NCBI GenBank assembly: GCA_964035545.1
Contig: OZ037772.1
Span: forward strand, 496,001 to 560,000
Length of the DNA: 64,000 bases
Origin: Bugula neritina
Lineage: Eukaryota > Bryozoa > Gymnolaemata > Cheilostomatida > Bugulidae
Direction: 5' to 3'
This document shows positions 31,949 through 44,200 of the stretch, one piece after another. The notes beneath the pieces were generated by a model. It was given only the letters and a program-made list of their open reading frames with translations. It searched no databases and had not been told where the DNA came from. The position numbers and the translations under genes are program-made. How positions within the stretch are numbered: the first letter of the stretch is position 1; every line of letters starts with the position of its first letter.

Positions 31949-33459
31949 TATACTATGTTATACAGTATACTATGTTATACAGTATACTATGTTATACAGT
32001 ATACTATGTTATACAGTATACTATGTTATACAGTATATTATGTTATACAGTATACTATGTTATACAGTATACTATGTTATACAGTATATTATGTTATACA
32101 GTATATTATGTTATACTGTATATTATGTTATACAGTATATTATGTTATACAGTATACTATGTTATACAGTATACTATGTTATACAGTATATTATGTTATA
32201 CAGTATATTATGTTATACAGTATATTATGTTATACAGTATACTATGTTATACAGTATATTATACAGTATACTATGTTATACAGTATACTATGTTATACAG
32301 TATATTATGTTATACAGTATACTATGTTATACAGTATATTATGTTATACAGTATATTATGTTATACAGTATACTATGTTATACAGTATACTATGTTATAC
32401 AGTGTATTATGTTATACATTATACTATGCTATACAGTATACTACGTTATACAGTATATTATGTTATACAGTATATTATGTTATACAGTATACTATGTTAT
32501 ACATTATACTATGCTATACAGTATACTACGTTATACAGTATATTATGTTATACAGTATATTATGTTATACAGTATACTATGTTATACAGTATATTATGTT
32601 ATACACTATACTATGTTATACAGTATACTATGTTATACAGTATACTATGTTATACAGTATATATTATGTTATACAGTATACTATGTTATACAGTATATTA
32701 TGTTATACAGTATATACTATGTTATACAGTATACTATGTTATACAGTATATATTATGTTATACAGTATATTATGTTATACAGTATACTATGTTATACAGT
32801 ATACTATGTTATACAGTATATTATGTTATACAGTATATTATGTTATACAGTATATTATGTTATACAGTATACTATGTTATACAGTATATTATACAGTATA
32901 CTATGTTATACAGTATACTATGTTATACAGTATATTATGTTATACAGTATACTATGTTATACAGTATATTATGTTATACAGTATATTATGTTATACAGTA
33001 TATTATGTTATACAGTATACTATGTTATACAGTGTATTATGTTATACATTATACTATGCTATACAGTATACTACGTTATACAGTATATTATGTTATACAG
33101 TATATTATGTTATACAGTATACTATGTTATACATTATACTATGCTATACAGTATACTACGTTATACAGTATATTATGTTATACAGTATATTATGTTATAC
33201 AGTATACTATGTTATACAGTATATTATGTTATACAGTATATTATGTTATACACTATACTATGTTATACAGTATATTATGTTATACAGTATACTATGTTAT
33301 ACAGTATATATTATGTTATACAGTATACTATGTTATACAGTATTTTATGTTATACAGTATATACTATGTTATACAGTATACTATGTTATACAGTATATAT
33401 TATGTTATACAGTATATTATGTTATACAGTATACTATGTTATACAGTATATTATGTTAT
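31949..33459. repeat. 17-bp minisatellite, right block, with 630-bp higher-order repeat
   Basis: About 88 units are present. Rare variants (ACAGTATATTATACAG at 32251 and 32881; ACAGTGTATTATG at about 32400 and 33030; CATTATACTATGC) recur 630 bp apart, so about 0.6 kb of the array was itself duplicated. The unit has no stop in any + frame and 17 is not divisible by three, so all three frames show the same 17-residue periodic peptide. Confidence 0.95.
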
Positions 33460-33589
33460 ATTAATCAACATACAAATGAGATGCTCTTGTCAGTCTATTA
33501 TGATGAATATTATACACTGGAACTGGGTTACTCTCTCACCTCCCCTCACTGCAGCTCAGCTGGACCAGATCTTCCCAAGTGATGAAGAT

Positions 33590-34641
33590 TTTTTTTCTAA
33601 AAATTTCACAGTTTGTTATCAGCTCTTTGAGCTCTTGCCTTGTTTTCAAGATTACATGTACTGTATATGTATAACTATAACTCCTTCATTTTATGTAGTT
33701 CATATATTTATCCACACTACACTCTACAATCTAAGTTTACTTCTACATCCATGTGTCTATTATTCACTCTACCCTAGCTGCTACCCCTCCTACTACGAAT
33801 GAAGGTTCAGAAGTTTGAATTGGAAGCAAAACCAACAGGAAGTTTAAGCAGCAATGCAAGCTCATTTCTATAAACTATACACACTGCATACATATAGTGG
33901 ATATATTTCCTGTGTTCCAGTACAATCATCACATCATCACTCTTCATTATGGCAGCATCAATCTTTTTAAAGCTGAACTCAAGTTGTGACCTTGACACAA
34001 TTCTGTGATACAACTATCCTCACACTCAATAAATTATTAGAAAAAGAACCTGTTTCAGAGATATCTTTCAAAAAGCATTTCTGCAAATATATTTGAACTT
34101 TTAACATTATTTGACAGTATTCTCCTGAGCTACCTTCATAAGAGAGTTACATGAGAGTGTCATTGAGCTGGTTTACAGTGAAGGAGGATTTGCTGAATTC
34201 TGTGTTTCCACAAGCAAACTCTACCCACACATTGCTGACAATACACTAACAGTTTTAGTGCCATTCAGCACCACGTTTTTATATAAGATAGGATTCCTTC
34301 AATTAATATGCTAATGGTTAGGAATCAGCAAATGAAGTGCCTTGACCTGCAAAGTGACCTACAATGTACAGCTTGCCAAAACCCAAGTCAAACTTAAGCA
34401 AGCTGCAGCACAAATTCACCAGCTGCAGCCATAGTATTAATAATTAAACTGCTCTGTGCTTTTTACATGCATAATATAATAATCATAATCTTATATTATA
34501 ATCAAATAAACTAGAACAAATATAGACTTCTATTGTATATTATGCCTATCATTCATAAATTGCACTTTTAGAAAGAGGGGAACTTAATAGTAAACAGTTA
34601 TGGAAGGGGAGATGGTGGTATGAAGAAGGTTTGGAACCACT
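33590..34641 (+). mobile_element. Degenerate hAT (Charlie/ZBED-like) transposon, source family of the MITEs
   Basis: The right end GAAGGTTTGGAACCACTG is the reverse complement of the MITE left end (CAGTGGT..CACCTTCTTCATACC). The left part 33590-33800 is the reverse complement of the MITE interior at 41790-42030. The outer 60 bp of the left end are lost, and no target duplication can be paired. It contains hAT transposase remains. Confidence 0.75.
34150..34440 (+). pseudogene. hAT transposase C-terminal remnant
   Basis: The + frame at about 34170-34300 reads GGFAEFCVSTSKLYPHIADN followed by TLTVLVPFSTTFLYKIGF. The LVPFSTTYLCExGFS block just after a YPxL segment is the conserved C-terminal (dimerisation) end of Charlie/ZBED5-type hAT transposases. 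It then reaches a stop near 34312. Text at 34335-34430 (CLDLQSDLQC, QVKLKQAAAQIHQLQ) resembles the family tail in broken frames. The transposase upstream is unreadable. Confidence 0.65.
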
Positions 34642-37217
34642 GAGCTAGAGGAACCACCACACCTCTACCATAGCATCACATCCCTCTGCCATCTTGATTG
34701 CAGCCTGCCAGTTAAGAAAATTCAGGATTAATCAGATGTTCAGTGATGTGGCTGAATATGCTAGTACTAAACAGCTCAACTTAAACATTATAAAAATATT
34801 TTACATAATGAAAGTACAAACAAAAAGATGCAAGTGCTAGCTGACACTGAAGACTACTAATAAGAGACAAAGTCCTTGTAAAGATTTTGCTACTAAAAAG
34901 GACATAGATGTTATCGGTATTTTTGTAATTTGAAAATATACAGGACCGGAATTAGATATTCTAAAATAGCTCAATTGAAAAACATGCACACCTGGTGCCC
35001 TGGATAATTTTTCAGATTTCAACCTTAGAGTTGTCTCTCTTCGAGGCTAAAATATAGCGCTCCGCTCAATGAATGCAACATTTCTTTCACGTGATTATTA
35101 TAGAGTGTTGAGTTGAGTGACGTGTTATAATCCTTCTGCACGCAGAACTTCCTCGTTATTTTGGTTTTATTCATATTGTGCCTTTTTTCAGTTACTACTT
35201 ACTAGTTACCAAGTTTCTTACCAGTTTACAGACTGACACTAGTGACTCTCGTGAGGCGAAAACAGTTTTAATCATCTCATCATTTCTCAAATTAATCAGG
35301 TACTTTAATAGTAATACTTACACTTAAGTTAGATTTACTATTTACTATTTACTAATTTAGTATTTAGTATTTTATTAAATATAATTGTTTCTCTTTCAGT
35401 CTTTGATTTGAAATTTGCAATAGACATAGTAATACCATAGCTCATAGGCATATGATCTATAATTAATTAATTATAATGATTTATCGAATAATATAAATAT
35501 GAATATCGTATTAATGATATTAAGTTTATTATAATTATAAAAAATTTAATCGACTTCAAGTTTAGGTTCAAGTTTTAATACTGAAAAATTGATCTACTAG
35601 TAGTAGTACTAGTACTACTACTACTACTATTCATATTGTGCCTCATCTCAGTTATTAGTTACCAAGTGTCCGACCAGTTTACTGACTAACACTATTGACT
35701 CTCGTGAGGTGAGAGCATTTTGAGTCATCTCATCATTTCTCAAATTAATCAGGTACTTTACTACTTACAGTTTCCGTTAGATTTACTAATTACTTTGTCT
35801 TTTAGACTAAGAGTACTACAATATGACTATGAGTATAGACTATAGTGTATACTATTACTATTAGTATTAGTATTACTATTAGTATTAGTATTACTATTAG
35901 TATTATAATTTGTATTGTTGTATGAGTAATTAGTATTATCTTCTTTCACTCATTGCACTACATTTACTATAACTATAAGTATAATTATAACTATAAACTT
36001 AAAGTGTAAGTTACTATATTAATTTTACTGCACTACTATAACTGTCAGTATTACTTTTAGCGTTGCAGTTGGTCTTACTGCCAGTGCCAGGTCTGCTACC
36101 AACATCATTAAATTTATTTATAATGATAATATTGCCATTGGTGATTATCACACAATATTATTGATTATCGACATAGCTCGACTTTGTTAAGTCAATATTT
36201 AACAAGTTGGTTTTATAATACTAATATCAATAGGTTTATTATAACCAGTGAGTCGCTTATTTTTACTTTGTGAATTTATGATTGTAGCATTTTCATACTT
36301 ATAATATTTATTGCAAATTTTTGAATTAATGTTACACTTACTCAATTTGAATATCAGAATATCTTACCACTGGCACTAGTCAGTTATTAATTAATGACAG
36401 TGCATAGTGATCACTGCATGTGATACATTGTCATACCCTGCACATCCCAATGCACTGCCCTTCTGGATTCATTGTGAATAGCGTATTCGGTTGGCTTATA
36501 TTATTTTACTCAGCTTTGATTATACAACTAACATGTACTACACTGCTCTAATTTATGTAACAATGCTTGCTAGTTGCTGCTATCTTTACCTCTATATTTC
36601 TGTCATTCAAAAACTAACATAATTACATAATAGGTACATAATTGAAATTTGACTATTCTATAAATTACTGAGAATATAAGGTTAGCCACATTTATATGAT
36701 GTACTCTTGTTGTAGACATAAAATATGAGGTTAGTGTTAATAAATCATTTGCTAGGTAAGAGTGTAAAATAAATAATTGGCTAGAGATGAGTGTAGAAGC
36801 TGCCAACTCATGAAACAACTACACCTGACCTAACAGAAGCACAAACATGTTAGATTAGTTTGTTTCACACCACCATAGTTTCTATTAGATGATTAGAATA
36901 GCAAACTAGCCGTTGATGGCATGTTTCCTGGCTGGTCGAAGGATGACTCTAAGTAACATATTAGCCAATGCATCACCAATATTCCCGAGATGTTAAAATA
37001 AGTTTTTTAATTTAGATTATTAAGATAACAAATAATTTTTAACACCCAGCACAAAATATTTTATGAGACTATGTTTTCTCCCACTGCTATGTTTCCCCCT
37101 GTTTTGTGTCTTAGCGTGAGCCCACTCTACATATTAGAAACAATTGATTAGTGATGTTCAATAGAAGTAGAATAAAAGTGTTCACTGAAGCACACAGCAT
37201 TGCTTCATATTTACTGT
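34642..37217. other. AT-rich spacer upstream of TRIM copy B; no coding gene seen
   Basis: Contains an ACT/AGT repeat (35597-35630), a TAGTAT repeat (about 35860-35915) and the paired direct repeat 35168-35345/35628-35795. No exon with protein similarity was recognised on either strand. Confidence 0.5.
35168..35795 (+). repeat. Direct repeat of about 170 bp, 460 bp apart
   Basis: 35168-35345 and 35628-35795 share TTCATATTGTGCC, ACCAGTTTACxGACTxACAC, GACTCTCGTGAGG and CATCTCATCATTTCTC through AATTAATCAG|GTACTTTA, with scattered differences. Each ends in a possible splice donor (CAG|GTACTT). They could be duplicated non-coding first exons for the TRIM gene, whose start-codon exon is preceded by an acceptor (TTTCACAG at 38224-38231). 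Confidence 0.6.
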
Positions 37218-37973
37218 CACTGCGTTTCCATTATCGCATTATGCGAATGGATTTGCTCATTCGCCCTATGGAAACAGTTGCATCGAAGCAAAACCGCAGC
37301 CGGAAATTACACCGAACGGCTCCTTCGATGAAAATTTTCCTTCGCATTATGCGCATCATGGAAATGGTTCCTTCGGTTAAATCGAATGAAACCTTTTGTG
37401 TCGGAGGCAGAGATCAGCACTTGTGGCGGCTAGTTACATAGTTACGCGATGTAAACAATAATTATAAGTTGCAACCTACGCTAAAGTGTACTATGACTTT
37501 TAAAAATTTAAATTTTTTTATTTATCCTAGCTGCTATTATTTAGAATAATTACTAATCATCTTAAATTTTGTAAAACTTTTCTGCAAGCCAAAGCTTTCT
37601 TGAGCTAAAAATAAGTTGACAGCTATTTTCATTTTGAAAATTTAAATTACTTTTAAGCTTTAGTTTATCGATCAAGAAATACTTTATCATTATGCTTTCA
37701 TTGGTTTATGTTTTTTTATTTCAAATAAACTGACTCAAAGTTTGTGTATTTAATTGATTTAATCTATCAAAAATGGGGACAGAATTAAAAAATTGTCGTT
37801 GTGCATGAACTCAAACTCAAAGTTGGCCATATTAATTATAATTTTAGTTCAGCCGTCACAGTTGCAAAGAGAAGATAACTTCGTACGGATTGCATAGGAA
37901 CGTGTGGTTTTTCCTTCGATGTAATCCGTACGGGCATCCGTACGCATTCATTCGCCTTCATGGAAACGCAGTG
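37218..37973. mobile_element. 756-bp DNA transposon with CACTGCGTTTCCAT terminal repeats
   Basis: The ends are CACTGCGTTTCCAT (37218-37231) and its exact reverse complement ATGGAAACGCAGTG (37960-37973), flanked by TGT on both sides (37215-37217, 37974-37976). The subterminal parts are rich in TTCGCATTATGCG and CGTACGGAT strings. CACTG ends with a 3-bp duplication suggest a CACTA-type non-autonomous element, but Harbinger-like origin is not excluded. It has no transposase. Confidence 0.7.
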
Positions 37974-38254
37974 TGTATGTGGAGTTTGAGTCACCAGCAA
38001 TAAACTATTCAGTGATTACAATGGAAACAATACAGCCTTTGTTAGAGAGTTAAAGCTGTGAGCTCAGCATGTTGTAGCTGGCTATCATGTATACCAGTGT
38101 TATTAACTGCCTTTGTTTAACATTATTTTTCCTTTTATTTTGTATGGTTTGTTGTTAATGGTTAAGTCTTTGATTTGGAAACCTTCAAATAGCGTGAAAT
38201 ATTATGCTAAGAGTATGTGTATCTTTCACAGCACTTCCTTATTATATAACCAAG

Positions 38255-41200
38255 ATGGCAGAATCCAGAGTTGTGAAAAAGAGACTAAACAATTCATATC
38301 GCTGTGGGTACTGCTCGCAGTACTTCAACAAACTTGAAGATCCCAGAACTCTGCCCTGTCTGCATGTGTACTGCATGAGATGTTTGAAGACTGACATAGG
38401 TGGTAGGAAGGATCATATCAGATGTGCTTATTGTAGGTGAGTTACAGCACATAACACAATATATCATGTCATAGGCTTGCATATGATTTTCTCACTATCA
38501 TCTAGGAGTTGTCTGATCTGTGTCTATGAAAAGCAAACAATACTGTATATTCTATGTGAACTCTGGTTACTAACTTGTGGAGTGTGTGGATATCTTTTCA
38601 TCAGGTAGAGAAAATAACTGTTATGTAGATTACATCATCAGCTGTCCTCTCTTGTTGAATTGTGGTACTGTTGGATGTCATGGGATTGGGGTTGTCTCCT
38701 CATTATATTACTTTGTTCTCATACAGTACAAGACTTGTTAGAGCAGTCATTCCTAACCTTTTTCATACCATTCCCACTTTCATACATGTTTACTATTAAG
38801 TCCCCTCCCTTTTGTCAATCGGAAATTTTTATGACGGACATAATGATAATATAGATTACTATGCAATATTTTTTCTCTTACATTTGAATATAATATAATT
38901 ATTTCTGATAATTATATTATGCATGTGTAAAACACAGAGCAGTTCAATTATTAATATTATGGCTGCAGCTGATGACATTGTGTCAGCTTGCTTTCAAACC
39001 TCCCACCCCAACCCCTAAACCCCAACCCCAATATTGTAATTAAAACACATTCATGTAGAAGTAGACTGAGATGGCAGAATTGGTTAAATAGATAAGCTAA
39101 GATGAAGGCTTATAGATATACATGTACATGTAACTTGCAAGAGCTCAAAAGTCTTCAACAAACTGCTTGAAATTTTTGAAATCAAAATCTCAGCTCCCCC
39201 TAAAAAGCCCAAATTCCCTCTTAGAAGATTCTCCCAGCTTGGGAACCGCTGTGTTGGATTGACTTGTGTTTACTATCTCCTTTCCTGTGATTAGAAACAT
39301 GTATGATGTTGTCATGGCAACACAGTTGCTGTGGCACAAAGTACAGTTTACTAGTATGTAGTGATTGTGTAGTGAGAGTGGAGTGTCTGGTTATTGTCCA
39401 TGGTTATGTGTAATCTGTAAGGAGTAGAATTATATTATTTTAATATAATGTTGAGAGAGGTACTTTTATAATGGCAGTTTGCTAAATAGCTTTAGTTCTA
39501 ATGCGATAGACTCATAACTCTGGAGTCTAGCAACTGCTACTATTACCACTAGCTGTTCAAAATTCGGGCTGCCAAAGCATAATAGCCATTGACAAGGCCA
39601 AGCAGTCACTGGGAAATTATTTGACTAAAGAGCAGGTCTTATGACAATTAGTAGTCAGTCCCTTAGACAGGAAACAGTGATTCTGTGACCTATTTAGTTA
39701 AATCCAGAGCTGAACTTTTGATTGACTATTAGATAGCCATCACAATTTTATTTGGTACAATATAATATTATGGGGTGTCAATCAGTGTCTAATATAATCT
39801 GTGAATTGAGTGTCTACTTCTTCTACCACCAGTCAGTTGTATTAAGTGTTACTCTGTATTGAGTCATGAATAGTGTTGAGGATTTGGGCCTATATTATGC
39901 CACCCCCCCTCTCTGACTTAGACTGAGACCCAACCTGCTGCACATACATAGCAGTACTACACTGAAGATAGTTAACATGTGTATGTGTCATCCTACTAGT
40001 AATGGATTACTAAGTACAAGTTATCCTATGACTCACTCTTCTTACGCTAGCTGCACGAGATAGGCAACACTCACACGTGACACGAACTCACAGTGCACTA
40101 GCTCTTGACACATTGCCAAGGATGATGAAATGACAGTTTCGCGCCACTCCTAGCAGTTAGAGTGGCAGGGAATAGTTGTAGTATGTTGTAGTATTGGCTC
40201 CTCAGAATTCACCCCTCAGTAATTAGTTGCATTGCACAAATTTGCAACAGTAGTGAATAATTATTGACAATATGGCCTCCACTCAGTAGTTAACTAGTAA
40301 TTTGTCTTGTCATTTTACAATACAAGTTACAGTTGAGTCTATTTGTTGAGTAGCAGTTCTTTGTCATGAGTGACTCTTCCAGCATATTAGTACATAATAT
40401 AGTCAAGTGTGTTTGTGTGATAGCCTGTGGTCTATATAATGAATGTGTGTTGATGAGTGATGAGTATTTATTTGAGTATTTGTCAAGGACATAGCTGTGT
40501 GTGTGGATGGAGTATTTCATTACTTGAGATATACTAAACACAGCTAACACAAGTAACATACTGATTGCTATATATTGTAGGAAAGATCACTATGACATCA
40601 CGGATCCCACAACACTACCAGTAGCTCAGCATGGAGACCCGCTAGAATACAAGTCTCCACCCAAACCTGCACCCATTCCCTGCGATGTGTGTAAAGGTGG
40701 AACAGAAGCTGCTGTGTTCTGTGTCGACAGTCAAAAAAAGTTGTGTCAGCAGCATCAAGAAGTGAGTCTTCCTTATGTCATTTCTCAAGATTAGTTACTA
40801 AACCAGTTCTGGATTGTGTGTAGAATATTATTGAAAAAAAATGTTGAGTCTGTGTGACTTTTTATACTAAACACACAGTTTCACAGTGCAGTGAGTCAAC
40901 TATGACAGACTTGTTGGTGAAAATACAACCAACTAAATTGTTGACCTTTATTATACAGAATCACAGAGAGCTGATGGGAGATAGACATCAGTTTATTGAC
41001 ATTGAGGTCTACAGAGCTTCTCCCCAAAGATATACTATAACTGAATGTGAACATCATAAACAGGAACAGCTGACAGAAGTGTGTTCCAAGTGTCACCAGA
41101 TATTCTGTATGAGATGTGATATGAGGACTGGCTGTAAGGATAAGACAGGTATTTACTTGCTGTTTCTATTTCTGTAGAATAAATCTGAGAAATATTACAA

Positions 41201-44200
41201 GAACCTGTTATTTATTATTTTATTATTAAAGTGAGTTATGTAACAGTAAAAGAGGAAGTAAGTTTGTCAGCATTAAGGTTTGTGTGAGACAGAAGTGGAT
41301 AGTGCAGGAGTTTATATTCTCACTGTTATGTTGAATATTTAGTGTATTTCATCCTTCAAGTGTTTGCTCCCTTGATAAGATGGTATAGGCATAGCTTTAA
41401 CTCAGTGGTGTCCCACCTTCTTCATACCATCCCCTTTTTATAAATATTTTCTAATAAGTTTCGGCCTCTTTGATAAAATTGTAATTTCATTTATAAAGAA
41501 AATCTTGGACAGGTTGTTTTCCTAATAATTCATTGAGTGTAGAAAAAGGCCAGTGTGTTTGACATGGACCAGTGTCTGCCACAACTTCAGTTCAGCTTTG
41601 AAAGCATTGATGCTGGTATTAAAAGCAATGAGTTGATGATTATACTCATTCATTTTAGGTTCAGAGTTTTTAGTACAGCAAATATAACTACTAGGTACGC
41701 AGTAAATAGTTTGTGGCGATCAGTTCCACTGACTGCAACAACTTCATGTTAGTTTTTACTTTCAATAAACCTTTTAGCCTCCATTCGTAGTAGGAGGGGT
41801 AGCAGCTAAAGTAGAGTGAATATTAGACACATGGATGTAGAAGTAAACTTAGATTGTAGAGTGTAATGTGGATAAATAAATGAACTACATAAAATGAAGG
41901 AGTTATAATTATACATATTCATGTAACCTGGAACACAAGGCAAGAGCTCAAAAAGCTGGTAACAAACTCTGTGAAATTTTAGAAATGAAAACCCCTAAAA
42001 AACTCAAATTTCCTGTGAAGGGGAAATTCCCCAAGGTTGAGAGCCACTGCTTTAATTTTTTTCAACTATTTCATTCCAAGTGCAGTGAATATCAATGACA
42101 TCTTTCTAGTCCAAGTCCAACTGTCTATAGTTATTACATAGTATGTGTGTAGTGATACATCATCAACCTGTAGTTACAGGTAGTAGGTGTAGAATAAGTA
42201 CAATGTCATATCTATAATAATGCTTTTATGAATAGTGTGATTTTATGTATACAGAGGAGACAGTAGCATCCCATGACTTGGCATCTTTGAGTGATTTGTC
42301 TTGTGAGTTACGAGAAAGTCTGACTGGTGGAATAGAGACTCTGTCTGAGAAAGTTGCAGAGTTGAATGACATCTCAAAGGATGCCTGGAAAGAATTGAGT
42401 AAAATAGAAGATGAAGTGAAGAAGATGGTTGCCAGAGTAAACGCTGTAGCTGACGCTCAGGTATGCTGACATGGTGATGTCATCTAATGTATTTCTGTTT
42501 GTCTGAAATTGGGTTTTGCATTTGGTTTTTGAGTTGTAATCAGGAATGAATTTCATTTGCCACTAGAATTAACTGGCCATTAAAGTATTACCATTCTGTG
42601 TACAAGTAGCAGTAGTCATTCATCACATGTCACTCAGTGCAGAGGAACCTGTCAATACAGGTGACTCACTCATCCTTCTGCAACTGTCAATCTCTCACAC
42701 AGAGAGGTTGGCTGTCTGAGTGATTGACAGGTGTCAGGAGGAGGAGACTAGTCGCGTGATGCACCAGCTCTCTGCTGTGTATAGAGTGTCACGTGACTGA
42801 GTCATTGTCCACTCAGTGGGTGATCTGTCACTTTCATTTCAAGTGCAGAGGTTGTGAGGTGCAGATGTGGTTACACTGTGTTACTATTTATTAGATAGAA
42901 AAGATTAGAAAGAGAGCTACAAACCTGAGGCTAGAAATATATGGATATTTAAAGAGCTGCACACAAATAGTGGATAATTATAGAATAGAGCTGGCCTTGA
43001 GTAAGACAATGGGCAGACAGTCTCTGCTGGACACAGTACAACATGCAGTTGATAAGTTCAATGATGCAGGGATTGTGAGAGACTACAAAGAGATGAGTGA
43101 GAAGATGGAAAAGGCTACAGATATTGGTGTAATAGAGAAGTGTGTACTTCCAGACAGCATCTTGGTACCAACATGTAGGTGGAGTCTATAAATAGTAACA
43201 CTAACTATAAATAACTTTCTGCTTGTAATCATGTGAGTTGCCTTCATTGAATATTTAAATAGTAGAATAAGTAGATAGAGTTTATTTATTAGAGAATTGA
43301 GTTTTGTTCTGCTCTCACATTACGAGACATTCCTGCAGTGTTTCAGAGTTTATGATGTATAAGTGAGCTGCTAAACTGTGTTATGCTGACTGCCTGCTGT
43401 CAGTATTAACAAGATATTCTCACTTAGACCTGTGCATCACGTAGCAACTTGTAGTAACTACAGACTGCTTGTATTTAAAACATCTTTTCATTTTAGGTTT
43501 GAAAAGCTGTTCCCACCTCCTCAGGTGATGAGATTCTCAAGTTATAGAATTGTTATTTTGTTGTTGCAGACAGTGAAGACAGTCTGGGACTGAAGCTGCT
43601 GCAGCCACCAGCTTCTCTACAGTCTGATGGACTTCCTGTACGTGACTGGTGTATCTCAGTAAACATCTCAGCTGATGGACATTTTATGTGTCGGACACTA
43701 GAAGGTGTAGAAGTAAGAAATAGAGAGACTCTGGATACTACCAGCTCAGTGAAGGACACCAACACTACAGTGTGGGGGGAGATAATCCAACCTGAAGGGG
43801 TGATGGTTGGCAGCTGGTATAACAGAGAGGAGAAAACAGTTGAAGTCTCACTTCTTGATCCGAACTCCTCTAAGAAGACTCGCTCTCTCTACAAGCATTC
43901 AGTAGATAGACTCTTCCTTAATTACTATAGAATAGCTCAACACGACTCACTGCTCTGTATTGTAGACAGGAGAGAGAAACAGCTGGTAGTCTGTAATCTA
44001 GTTGACAATAAAATACAGAAGTTCCCACTTCCTGAGATGAAGGACCCTCGTCCTGTATGCATCCTCCCAGACTCAACTCTCCTCATAGGAGACTACACTC
44101 TAGATGGTAAAGCGAGAAGATATAAAGTGGAGAACACAACTCTCACTCTAATGTGGGAGTTTCCTCGCATCTCACGGCCATCTGGTATTTCCTTTGATCC

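Noticed and set aside
31865-33802. Long + strand open frames of up to 645 codons
   Set aside because: They are the 17-bp tandem repeat read in three frames; the same periodic peptide in every frame shows that it is not selected coding.
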